Part shown: piece by piece, positions 9,449 to 19,119 of the stretch | How positions within the stretch are numbered: the stretch's first letter is position 1 | Layout: every line of letters starts with the position of its first letter | Assembly: GCF_029960785.1 (NCBI RefSeq) | Contig: NZ_JASBQE010000041.1 | Location: forward strand, 40,898-104,897 | Direction of reading: 5' to 3' | DNA length: 64,000 nt | Source of the DNA: Polyangium sp. 15x6 | Lineage (GTDB): Bacteria; Myxococcota_A; Polyangia; Polyangiales; Polyangiaceae | Translations under genes and position numbers: made by a program | The notes under the pieces: model-generated | The model's database searches: none | What the model was told of the DNA's origin: nothing | The model's input: only the letters and a program-made list of their open reading frames with translations

Positions 9449-9483
9449 CGGGGCGTAGCTCCGCTCGCGGAGCGAGAGCCCCG
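9449..9483 (-). terminator. Nested hairpin downstream of acs
   Basis: An outer stem CGGGGC/GCCCCG encloses an inner stem GCTCCG/CGGAGC. It sits between the 3' end of acs and the start of the next gene on the same strand, so it probably ends or attenuates the acs transcript. No T-tract is present. Confidence 0.5.
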
Positions 9484-9516
9484 AGCGTCGAACGACGCAG
9501 TTCGAGGGAGGGCGTC

Positions 9517-11484
9517 TTACTCCTCGTTCGTGCGGAGCTTGGCGAGCACGCTGAGGTCTTCGAGGGTCGAGGTGTCGCCGGTGGTCTCGCGCCCCGTGGC
9601 CACGTCCTTCAAGAGGCGCCGCATGATCTTGCCGCTCCTCGTCTTCGGCAGCGCGTCGGCAAAGCGGACCTGATCGGGCCGGGCGAACTTGCCGATCTCC
9701 TGGCCGACGTGGTTCGCGAGCTTGGCCGCGAGCTCCGAGCTCGCTGAAAACCCGGGGCGGAGCGAAACGAAGACCACGAGCGCCTGGCCCTTGAGGTCGT
9801 CCGGCCGACCGACCGCGGCCGCCTCGGCCACGGCCGGGTGCGAGACGAGCGTGCTCTCGATCTCCGCGGTGCCGATGCGATGACCCGCGACGTTCAGGAC
9901 ATCGTCGATGCGGCCGACGACCCAGTAGTAGCCGTCCTCGTCGCGGCGCGCGCCGTCGCCCGTGAAGTAGCAGCCCTCGACATCGCTGAAGTACTGCTTG
10001 CGGAAGCGCTCGTCGTCGCCCCACACGGTGCGCAGGATCGAGGGCCACGGGCGCCGCAGGACGAGCATGCCGCCCGCGTTCGCCCCGACGCTCGTGCCGT
10101 CCTTGTTCACCACGTCCGGCACCACGCCGAACATCGGCAGGCCCGTCGATCCGGGCTTCGCCGACGCGGCGCCGGGCAAGGTCGTCATGAGGATCGAGCC
10201 CGTCTCCGTTTGCCACCACGTGTCGACGATGGGGCAACGCTCGCCGCCGATGTTCTTGTGGTACCAGATCCACGCCTCGGGGTTGATCGGCTCGCCGACG
10301 GAGCCGAGCAGGCGCAGGCTCGAAAGATCGCTCTTCTTCGGCCAGTCGTCGCCCTGGCGCATGAAGGCGCGGATCGCGGTCGGCGCGGTGTAGAGGATCG
10401 TCACGCCGTGCCGCTCGATGAGGCGCCAGAAGCGGCCCCAGTCGGGGAAGTTCGGCGCGCCTTCGTAGAGCAGGCACGTCGCGCCGTTCGAGAGCGGGCC
10501 GTAGACGATGTAGCTGTGCCCGGTCACCCAACCGACGTCGGCCGTGCACCAGTAGACGTCGTCGTCCCGCAGGTCGAAGACGTACTTCGTCGTCACGTGC
10601 GCGCCGACGAGGTAGCCCGCGGTCGTGTGCAGCACGCCCTTGGGTTTGCCCGTGGAGCCCGAGGTGTAGAGGATGAACAGCGGGTGCTCGGCGTCGACGA
10701 TCGTGGCCTCGCGGCGCGCGTGGCCGTTCGGATCGACGATCTCGTGCCACCACACGTCGCGGCCCTCGGTCATCTGCACGGGACACTTCTCGCTGCCGAG
10801 GTGGCGCAAGACCACGGTCTTCTGCACGCTCGCCGACTGCGGCTGCGCGAGCGCCTTGTCGACGGTCGACTTCAACTCGAGCACGTTGCCGCGCCGGTAG
10901 CCGCCGTCCTGCGTGATGACGACCTTCGCCTGGCTGTCGTGCACGCGGTCGCGGATCGCGTCCGCCGCGAAGCCGCCGAAGATCACGGTGTGCACCGCGC
11001 CGAGCCGCGCGCACGCGAGCATCGCCACCGCGACCTCGGGCACCATGCCCATGTAGATCGCCACGCGGTCGCCCTTCTCCACACCGAGCTTCGCGAGCGC
11101 GTCGGCGAAGAGCACGGTCTCGCGGTAGAGCTGCGCGTACGTCAGCGTGCGCGTCTCGCCGTACTCGCCTTCCCAGATGATCGCCGCCTTGTTCCGCGTC
11201 GGCGTCGACATGTGCCGATCGAGGCAGCTCTCCGAGATGTTGAGGGTCGCGCCCTCGAACCACTTCGCGTGCGGGAGGTTCCACTCGACCGTCTGCGTCC
11301 ACGGCGTGCGGAACACGAGGTCCTTCACCTCGCGACGCCAGAACGTGTCCGGATCGTCGAGGCTCTCGCGGTAGAGCGCGTCGTAGGCTTCACGCGAGCC
11401 GATGCGCGCGCGCGCGGCGAACTCGGCCGGCGGATCGAACCGACGCGTCTCCTTCAGCAGGCTTTCGATGGGTTCCTTCGACAT
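9517..11484 (-). CDS. acs: Acetyl-CoA synthetase (AMP-forming)
   Basis: A 655-residue protein, the usual Acs length. It converts acetate, ATP and CoA to acetyl-CoA, AMP and pyrophosphate. The adenylate motif [11 protein letters not shown], the WWQTETG motif and the C-terminal [10 protein letters not shown] (Lys619, the residue acetylated in known Acs enzymes) are all present, so it should be active and open to acetylation control. The start at 11484 has GGGAGGG upstream. It is probably monocistronic, with 48 nt to the gene upstream and a nested hairpin downstream. Confidence 0.96.
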   Translation of the reverse strand: MSKEPIESLLKETRRFDPPAEFAARARIGSREAYDALYRESLDDPDTFWRREVKDLVFRTPWTQTVEWNLPHAKWFEGATLNISESCLDRHMSTPTRNKAAIIWEGEYGETRTLTYAQLYRETVLFADALAKLGVEKGDRVAIYMGMVPEVAVAMLACARLGAVHTVIFGGFAADAIRDRVHDSQAKVVITQDGGYRRGNVLELKSTVDKALAQPQSASVQKTVVLRHLGSEKCPVQMTEGRDVWWHEIVDPNGHARREATIVDAEHPLFILYTSGSTGKPKGVLHTTAGYLVGAHVTTKYVFDLRDDDVYWCTADVGWVTGHSYIVYGPLSNGATCLLYEGAPNFPDWGRFWRLIERHGVTILYTAPTAIRAFMRQGDDWPKKSDLSSLRLLGSVGEPINPEAWIWYHKNIGGERCPIVDTWWQTETGSILMTTLPGAASAKPGSTGLPMFGVVPDVVNKDGTSVGANAGGMLVLRRPWPSILRTVWGDDERFRKQYFSDVEGCYFTGDGARRDEDGYYWVVGRIDDVLNVAGHRIGTAEIESTLVSHPAVAEAAAVGRPDDLKGQALVVFVSLRPGFSASSELAAKLANHVGQEIGKFARPDQVRFADALPKTRSGKIMRRLLKDVATGRETTGDTSTLEDLSVLAKLRTNEE

Positions 11485-11532
11485 GGGCCCTCCCGAGGCG
11501 GACGCGGAGGATACCGCTCCGGGAGAACATCG

Positions 11533-12893
11533 TCACCAGCCGCCGAGACCAACGCGCGCCCCGAGGCCCAGGGTCACCCGGGGGTCGGCGAGCTCGACGT
11601 CGGCGGTGTCGGTCCCGCCGAGCAGGAGCGTCTGCTGCGCGGCGAGACCGACCAGGACGCCGCTCCAGTCGAGCTCGACGCCCGTGTCGAGGTTGATGAA
11701 GGCCACGCCGCCGGGGCTCTCGCCGCTGCCGAGCCAGTTGTACGCGAGGCCGCCGCCGATCGTGGCGACGAACCGCGCCTTCCTGCCGGGGCTCATGAGC
11801 CGCACGCCGCCGCCGAACCGCGCAGAGCTCAGCCGGACCGTGCTGTCGCCGCTCTTCGTGGCGATGGGGTTGTTCGCGTAGTCGAACAAGAACTCGATCC
11901 CGATCGGCGTCGAGATCCGGTAGCCGAGCCGCGCGCCGACCATTCCGCCTGCGCCCTCCTCGCCGAGCATCAGGAAGACGCCGCCCGTCGCGGTCGCGTA
12001 CGCGCCGCGGAGGGGCGGATCCGGCGGCTTCGCGATCTTGGGCGGAGGCGGCGGCGGGGTCGGGAGCGAGCGCGGCACCGCGATGGGCACGCCGCCGACG
12101 TCGGGACGAACCTCCTGCGCTTTGCCCGCCACGACGAGCACCTGGAACGCGTACTCGGGGCCGCCTTGCTTGTACATCTGCACGAGGTGCGTCCCCGGCT
12201 CGACGAGCCCGGCCCACTGGCCGAGCGCGAGCGGCACTTGATCGATCGCGATGGCCATCTCGGGGTCGTCCGTCTTCACGACGACCCAGCCCTTGTTCGG
12301 CACGAGCGCGAGCTTGACGAGCTTGTCCTGATCCTTGCTCGTGACCGTGACGATCTCCTCGGCGTCCTCGTAGCCCTCGGCGCGCGCGCCGATGCGGTGG
12401 CGGCCCGGTCCGAGCGGCAGGGGTTTGTCCGCGGTGCCGGGGGGCTGCGGCTCGTCGTCGACGAGCAGCACGGCGTGCGTGGGCGAGACTTCGACCTTCA
12501 CGTATCCGATGAGCGCGCGCATCTCGGCGATCGCGCTCTCGGCGGCGGTTTTGTCCTCGGGCTCCATCGTGTCCGCGTGCTTGCGGAGCGCGAGCTCGAG
12601 GGCGGCGATGGCCTGCGGGTACTGGAAGAGGCTCTTGTGCGCGAGCGCGATGTTGACGAGGGGGTTCGCGCGCGGGCGCTCGGCGTAGGCGGCCTGGAAC
12701 TCCACGATGGCGGCGGCGAAGTTGCCGTCGCCGTAGAGCTTCACGCCGTTCGCCATGTGCTGCTTGTACGAGTCGGGAAGGGGCGCGCTCTCGGCCTTCG
12801 GATCGCCGGCCGCGAGCGCGCCGTTCGCGACCGTGGCGAACGCGAGCGTGAGAGCGAGGGCCGCGCGGGGCCGGAATCGACCGAGGAGCGAGC

Positions 12894-12897
<4 letters not shown>
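11533..12897 (-). CDS. Secreted TPR/PEGA protein with outer-membrane beta-barrel-like domain
   Basis: A 454-residue protein with a signal peptide (about 10-29, cleaving near ALAAG), TPR-like repeats (about 45-130), a PEGA-type carbohydrate/surface-binding region (about 133-200 and a second copy to about 265), a Pro-rich linker, and a C-terminal Gly/aromatic beta-strand region of about 160 residues ending in GLGGW, which looks like a small outer-membrane barrel. It overlaps the upstream kinase gene by 4 nt (12894-12897), so the two are translationally coupled and probably act together. Function unknown. Confidence 0.75.
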
Positions 12898-14378
<1,481 letters not shown>

Positions 14379-14511
14379 GCGGGATCATCGAGGCCGGGTC
14401 GACCTCGTCCCCCCATGGACGAGCGAACGAGAGAAAACCTTCGGCCGATCGGACCGAGCTTATCACCGCTCCCCCGGGGCGTGCACGATCTCGACGAAAC
14501 GACGCGGGGGC

Positions 14512-14550
14512 ATGGGGGCAGAGCTCGGCTCGTCCGAGCGGAGCCCCCAT
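14512..14550 (-). terminator. Nested hairpin after the glutaredoxin gene
   Basis: An outer stem ATGGGGGC/GCCCCCAT (8 bp) encloses an inner stem GCTCGG/CCGAGC. It begins 6 nt beyond the glutaredoxin stop on the minus strand, a natural terminator position, although no T-tract follows. Confidence 0.5.
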
Positions 14551-14556
14551 CGTCGA

Positions 14557-14859
14557 TCAACGCGGCAGCGGCGGCAGGTCGGGCGGGGGGGCCTCGCTGA
14601 GGAGCGCGTCGAGCTCGCCCTTTTGTTCGAGCGCCGCGATGTCCGTGAATCCGCCCACGGGGCGGTTGTTGATGAACACCTGCGGCACGGTTCGCTGGCG
14701 CGTGGCCTCCGAGAGCCAGCGGCGGAGGTCGGGACGCGTGTCGACGTCGATCTCTTCGAAGCGAATTTTCTTCCCGGAAAGCAAGGCTTTCGCGCGGTGG
14801 CAGTAGGGGCACCAGGGGGTCGTGTAGATGGCGACGTCGGCGGGCATGATGCTGGACAT
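14557..14859 (-). CDS. grxC: Glutaredoxin 3-type thiol oxidoreductase
   Basis: About 100 residues. It has the dithiol active site CPYC after IYTTPW, the cis-proline segment TVPQVFINN and the GGFTD glutathione-binding turn, all classical for GrxC. It reduces disulfides and glutathione mixed disulfides. The ATG at 14859 was chosen because the in-frame extension upstream is Pro-rich, low complexity and lies in G-rich intergenic DNA; the ATG at 14847 is an alternative. No clear ribosome binding site precedes either. It ends in an unusual Pro-rich tail. Confidence 0.9.
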   Translation of the reverse strand: MSSIMPADVAIYTTPWCPYCHRAKALLSGKKIRFEEIDVDTRPDLRRWLSEATRQRTVPQVFINNRPVGGFTDIAALEQKGELDALLSEAPPPDLPPLPR

Positions 14860-15174
14860 TTCGGTTCTGCCAGCGGCGAACGCAAGGGGTGGATGCGTGC
14901 TTGGGAGGTTGCTGGAGGGACGGAGGGAGGGGGAGGAGGTTCGAGGTGTTGCTGGGGGGAGCGAGGGGGCGGGGGTGGGAGGGCTCGGGGCGTGGCTGGG
15001 GGAAGTGAAGGAGGGAGGGGGAGGCGCGGCGGCATGTTGGTACATCGAGCGGCGCGGGCAGGCAGAGGCTTCGCTCGTGTTGCTTCACCAAGCGAGGTCG
15101 AGAGCATCTCCCGCGGGGAGCTTGTCTACGATGCGGGCCCTCGGTACGTGTGGGCTGGGAAGTGAGAAGGCATC
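14860..15174. repeat. 315-bp intergenic region with G-rich low-complexity DNA
   Basis: From about 14885 to 15035 the plus strand is dominated by short G-runs (GGAGGGAGGG, GGGGGG, GGGGGCGGGGG and similar) with almost no C. It codes for nothing convincing on either strand. It separates two divergent genes and ends about 140 nt before the histidine-kinase start, so it could form G-quadruplex-like structures or be a scar of insertion. A comparable G-rich tract sits upstream of the GHKL ATPase gene near 54.6-54.85 kb. Confidence 0.6.
15122..15150 (+). promoter_or_regulatory. Possible sigma-70-like promoter of the kinase/Shedu operon
   Basis: TTGTCT (15122-15127) and TACGTG (15145-15150) are 17 nt apart, and a GAGAAGG ribosome binding site follows at 15164-15170 before the ATG at 15175. 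The -10 match is poor, so this is only a candidate. Confidence 0.3.
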
Positions 15175-17244
15175 ATGGGGCCGACGGAAGACGAGCTGAG
15201 CGCGGAAGGAGATCCGCAGGAGAAGGTTGCGCAGATCTTCCGCGCCGCCGGCTTCGAGGTCGAGCGCCGCGTTGGAGCTGCGCCCGGCACGGTCGAGTGG
15301 TTCGCGGTGGCGTCCACGGGGTTTCCCCGCGTGCGCACCTGCTTTCGGGTCTTGCCGACGGTACCCGAGGATATCGCGCGCGAGCTTTCGGAGCTCTCGG
15401 CGATCTGCCAGAACACCGGCTCCGACCGCGCAATCGGGATCGTGATGGAGGGTGAGCTGCCCGAGGGCTACGAGCCGGATCTCGGCACGGCAAGCTCCTC
15501 GGCCCTGTTTACCTTCCGACACTGGGCGCTGGAAGTCTGGGGTATCGCGGATAAGGCACGAGAGCTTGTCCGTAACACCGAGCCCGCTGCGGCAGATCTT
15601 TATCTACCCCGAAGAGCGCAACTCGCATCCGGCGAAGAGGTGGACGCAGACGCATTCATCGAACGCTGGGCGGACGATCCGAACGGCCCCACGCTCGTGC
15701 TTTTGGGCCCCGGGAAGTGGACGACGGCCTCCCATGCTGTATGGCGGGCAGCTCGCCGTTTTGCAGGGAAACCTAACTCGGCAACGCCTCTCTTACGGCC
15801 GTCCGGTAACCGACTGGAACACCGAACCGACTTCGCAGTGGTCGTGGACGATGCTGGTCGTTACGACCAACCTCCTCTTACGCGCAGGCTCCTGGTCTGG
15901 AGCTTCGGGAGCAACACGAACCTCCTTGCGGCGCCGAGCGTCATCACCTTGCAGTTGCTCGCGCCCCAAATCGACGAGATCGAGCGATGGTTCGAGCGGC
16001 ATCTCGAGCGTCGTCCCTCCTTTGAGCGCCTCATGGCGGCGCGAAAAGCGAACAAGGATTTCGCAGCGCTCTCGAACGTCCTCGACAACCTTGTGCCCAT
16101 CCTCGAGGGTATCGATTCGTTGTCAGCATCCTATACAGACACCGAGCCCGTGGAGGCGTGGATCTCGGCTGTCGTGGGCGCTTATGGCAGGAACGTGGAG
16201 GCAACCCTCCGGCGATCGATGCAAGCGCAACCAAAGGACATTTCGGCACTGGAGGATGCCGCTCTGGAGCAGTTTGCGCTCGGGAAAGTGACTTCGATGG
16301 TCACCTTCCTGAGTGACTGGAGTGACTACGAGTGGTGGCACAGTGATGACGACGGTGACGTGTTCACGAACGAGCTCGTCATGCACTACTTCCTCGCGCG
16401 AAAAATCATCCGCGAGATCCGCGCCGGTCACGACGACGTGCTTCTTCGCTACCAGTTTCCGCGCGAGGTCTTCTTCTTCCTGACGGTGATCGCCCCCGAC
16501 GTCGCCGCACGTCTTACGGACAGCGCCGTCACCGGCATGGAGCAGCGGATCCGCGAAGAGGCCGAGCGCATCGCGCAGCTCGGGTTCGCGCATCGGCTCA
16601 ATCGTCCGGTGGGCGCGATGCGCCAGCACCTCGGCGAGATCCGCGACGCGCTCGACAAGGAGCAACGAGCATCCCTTGCGCGTCCGTTCGCGCGACTCGA
16701 AGAAGAGATCGACTACATCGAGCGGCTCACCGAGAAGACGCGCATCTGGGAGACAGGGCCCACAGGCCCCAAGTCGCACGTCGCGCTCCGGCCCCTCGTC
16801 GAGGACGAGCTTGCTCCACTCATGCAACGACATCCCGATGTGATCACGGCCGTCGAGGTTCCGAGCGGGCTTTATGTCGAGGCGATCTCAGACGCACTCC
16901 ATGAAACGCTGCACTGCCTCCTCGAAAACGCTTTTCACGCAGTCGTGTCCAATACGCGGTCGATCGGTCGAAGGATCGTGGTCTCGGGCAGCCGCACGGG
17001 CGATGTCGTCCGTCTCGACATCCGCGACAGCGGCGACGGCGTGAATCCAGGCGACCGCGATCGCATCTTCGAACCGTTCAACACGAACAAGACGGGCGGC
17101 GCCGGCAAGCCTCGCGGCACGGGCCTCGGTCTTGCGATCGCCAAGCGCTTCGTGGAAAGGATGGGAGGCCGGATCGGCCTCGATCCCGCACAGGAAGAGA
17201 CCTGCTTCTTCGTCGAGCTGGTCGCGGGCAAGGAGGACGGATGA
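15175..17244 (+). CDS. Soluble histidine kinase with degenerate Mrr/NACHT-like N-terminal half
   Basis: A 689-residue protein without membrane segments. The C-terminal 230 residues form a histidine kinase: phospho-acceptor His473 in AHRLNRP, N-box LLEN (Asn585), G1 box DSGDG from D618 and G2 GTGLGLAI from G648. The rest is unusual. Residues about 13-110 resemble a PD-(D/E)XK Mrr-type fold without clear catalytic residues. About 140-200 resembles the start of a NACHT/STAND NTPase, but the P-loop reads LLGPGKWT and is broken. About 385-440 (FTNELVMHYFLARKI) resembles the end of NACHT modules. The start has GAGAAGG. It overlaps the receiver-nuclease gene by 4 nt and is surely its partner. The N-terminal assignments are by-eye inference. 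Confidence 0.8.
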   Translation: MGPTEDELSAEGDPQEKVAQIFRAAGFEVERRVGAAPGTVEWFAVASTGFPRVRTCFRVLPTVPEDIARELSELSAICQNTGSDRAIGIVMEGELPEGYEPDLGTASSSALFTFRHWALEVWGIADKARELVRNTEPAAADLYLPRRAQLASGEEVDADAFIERWADDPNGPTLVLLGPGKWTTASHAVWRAARRFAGKPNSATPLLRPSGNRLEHRTDFAVVVDDAGRYDQPPLTRRLLVWSFGSNTNLLAAPSVITLQLLAPQIDEIERWFERHLERRPSFERLMAARKANKDFAALSNVLDNLVPILEGIDSLSASYTDTEPVEAWISAVVGAYGRNVEATLRRSMQAQPKDISALEDAALEQFALGKVTSMVTFLSDWSDYEWWHSDDDGDVFTNELVMHYFLARKIIREIRAGHDDVLLRYQFPREVFFFLTVIAPDVAARLTDSAVTGMEQRIREEAERIAQLGFAHRLNRPVGAMRQHLGEIRDALDKEQRASLARPFARLEEEIDYIERLTEKTRIWETGPTGPKSHVALRPLVEDELAPLMQRHPDVITAVEVPSGLYVEAISDALHETLHCLLENAFHAVVSNTRSIGRRIVVSGSRTGDVVRLDIRDSGDGVNPGDRDRIFEPFNTNKTGGAGKPRGTGLGLAIAKRFVERMGGRIGLDPAQEETCFFVELVAGKEDG

Positions 17245-18215
17245 GTGACGCTGCGAAGCGGATCCTGCTCGTCGAGGACGACGATCAGAACGCGGAAGAC
17301 TACACGGACTGGCTGAAGACCGCCGGCTACGAGGTCGAGCGCGCGCGCGCCGCCGAGGACGGCCTCACGCTCGCCGACTCGTTCCGCCCGGACGTCGTCG
17401 TCCTCGATCTCCAGATCCCGTCTCAGCCGGGGCGAACCGACGAGGACACGCGGTTCGGGCTCGCCACGCTCGAAGGGCTCATCCGCGCCGATCCGTTCCG
17501 GCCAGTCGTGATCGCCACCGCGCACAAGAACAACCCCGAGCTCATGCGCGAGATCATGCAGCGTACGCGGGGCGGCCAGTTTCTCTTCAAGAGCGAGCGC
17601 GATCTGAGGGGCGCTTTGCTCCGCTCGGTCGTGCTCGCACTCGCGAGCCCTGTCTACGTCGGGAGCCGCGCGGTTCGTGCCTTCGAGGCCCTCGTCGAAA
17701 AGAACGAGAAGGAAGACAAGTACCGCGACTTCCTGAAGAAGAACTGGCGCATCCTGCTCGGCCCGAAATATCGCGACTGCCGCTCCCCACACGAGGTCGG
17801 TCGCGGCGCCGAGGTGGATCTGCTCTTCGTCCGGCACGACGGGTTTCCGGACCTCTGGGAGCTGAAGCGTCCCGATCAGCCGGTCTTCAAGGAGTACAAC
17901 AAGGGCCGACTCCACCAGAGCGAGGAGTGCTCTCGCGCGGTCGGTCAGGTCATCGAGTACCTCGATCTGGCCGAGAAGCAGCCTACGGGTCCGAACAGCT
18001 ACGAGGCGCAGCGCGGGATCCGTGTCGACCTGAACCGACCGCGCGGATACGTGGTCATCGGCCGTCGCAAGGATGACCGCGAGCGCGATCGGTTGGCCCT
18101 CGAGAACAGCTTCCTCGCTGGGATCACGATCCTCACGTACGACGACCTCATCGAGGGCGCGCGGGAAGTTCTCACTTTCCTGCGCGACTACCGTAACGGG
18201 GACGCTGGCACCTGA
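17241..18215 (+). CDS. Response regulator fused to Shedu-type (DUF4263) nuclease domain
   Basis: A 324-residue protein. Residues 7-125 are a receiver with acid pocket E12/D13/D14, phospho-acceptor D56, T93 and K117. Residues about 150-318 match the C-terminal domain of the anti-phage protein SduA: a helix with YRDFLKKNWRILL, the PD-(D/E)XK core with D193 and E207-L-K209 (WELKRPDQPVF), a helix with Q236, the strand GYVVIGRR, and a final LAGITILTYDDLIEGA. All expected catalytic residues are present, so an active phosphorylation-controlled DNase is plausible. The usual regulatory N-terminus of Shedu is replaced by a receiver. The 4-nt overlap with the kinase gene indicates a dedicated two-component pair. 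A defence role is inference. Confidence 0.85.
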   Translation: MSDAAKRILLVEDDDQNAEDYTDWLKTAGYEVERARAAEDGLTLADSFRPDVVVLDLQIPSQPGRTDEDTRFGLATLEGLIRADPFRPVVIATAHKNNPELMREIMQRTRGGQFLFKSERDLRGALLRSVVLALASPVYVGSRAVRAFEALVEKNEKEDKYRDFLKKNWRILLGPKYRDCRSPHEVGRGAEVDLLFVRHDGFPDLWELKRPDQPVFKEYNKGRLHQSEECSRAVGQVIEYLDLAEKQPTGPNSYEAQRGIRVDLNRPRGYVVIGRRKDDRERDRLALENSFLAGITILTYDDLIEGAREVLTFLRDYRNGDAGT

Positions 18216-18282
18216 CGACACCGAGCGCGCGGGGCGAAATTCGCTCCTCGTGGCCGCCAGGAGTCCATTACCCTTCGGCGCC

Positions 18283-19068
18283 ATGCCGAGCGAACTCGAG
18301 AACAACGCCCCCGAGCCCTTCGAGACCACCGACGCGCAAGCCGCGTTCGATCACTTCGTGCCGCTCGTCGCGTCGATCCCCGCGGAGGAGGTCGAGGTGT
18401 GTACGGCCGATCCGGAGATCGTCCGGATCAACGCGCGTCGCGGCGTGGACGCGATCCGGCCTCACCTCGTGCGGATCGAGAAGGCGCTTCCGCTCGTCTC
18501 GATCGCTGGGCTTCTGGAGATTCCATCGCTCGCCCTCGCGCTCGCCTTCGCGGCGGATCGGGTGATCGTGCCTGCGAGCCCGCAGGAGATCCGCGCTCGG
18601 CAGGCGAGCCTCCGGCCCGCCCGAAAGCTCACCTTGCTCCAGCTCGAAATCCTCGCCGAGCTCGGCCTCGTGCCGGCGGAGCAGGTGCGCAAGATCCGCT
18701 CGGACAAGGGCCCGGTCGACGAGGCGCGCGACGCGGTCGCGATCGTCGCGCTCTTCCGCGAGCACGCAGTGGCGCTCGCGAACAAGCATCCCTTTGACGA
18801 GGCGTACCTGCAGAAGCTGTCCGATGACGGGAACTGGCTGCTCGCCGAGCTCTTGCCGAAGGGCGCGAAGCCGGAGAAGTCGGAGCGCGCCGCGGACGCA
18901 GTGCTCCGCGATCGTCTCTGGACCGAGCTCAACCGCCGTTACGACGAGCTCTACAAGGCCGGCGTCGAGGTCTGGGGACGGCGGAAGGTGGACGAGCACC
19001 TGCCTTCCCTGCACGCCAGGCAGACGCAGCCTGCTCCCGCGCCCACGAACGCGCCTGCGGGCGCTTGA
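18283..19068 (+). CDS. Hypothetical alpha-helical protein
   Basis: 261 residues from the ATG at 18283, about 67 nt after the receiver-Shedu gene. It has no signal peptide, membrane segment or catalytic motif I recognise. It is rich in Leu, Ala, Glu and Arg with regular helix-like patterning, and ends in a Pro/Ala-rich tail. An earlier in-frame start would run into the upstream gene and is unlikely. It may share a transcript with the two-component locus, but codon use and spacing fit independent expression equally well. Confidence 0.7.
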   Translation: MPSELENNAPEPFETTDAQAAFDHFVPLVASIPAEEVEVCTADPEIVRINARRGVDAIRPHLVRIEKALPLVSIAGLLEIPSLALALAFAADRVIVPASPQEIRARQASLRPARKLTLLQLEILAELGLVPAEQVRKIRSDKGPVDEARDAVAIVALFREHAVALANKHPFDEAYLQKLSDDGNWLLAELLPKGAKPEKSERAADAVLRDRLWTELNRRYDELYKAGVEVWGRRKVDEHLPSLHARQTQPAPAPTNAPAGA

Positions 19069-19119
19069 GCGAAAGCCTCGCACCGTCTACTCGTCTCCAA
19101 TCAGGAGTAGGATCCCGCC

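Noticed and set aside
15595..15760. Functional NACHT ATPase in the histidine kinase
   Set aside because: The P-loop lacks the G-x4-G-K-(S/T) spacing, so ATP hydrolysis there is unlikely; only a degenerate module is proposed.
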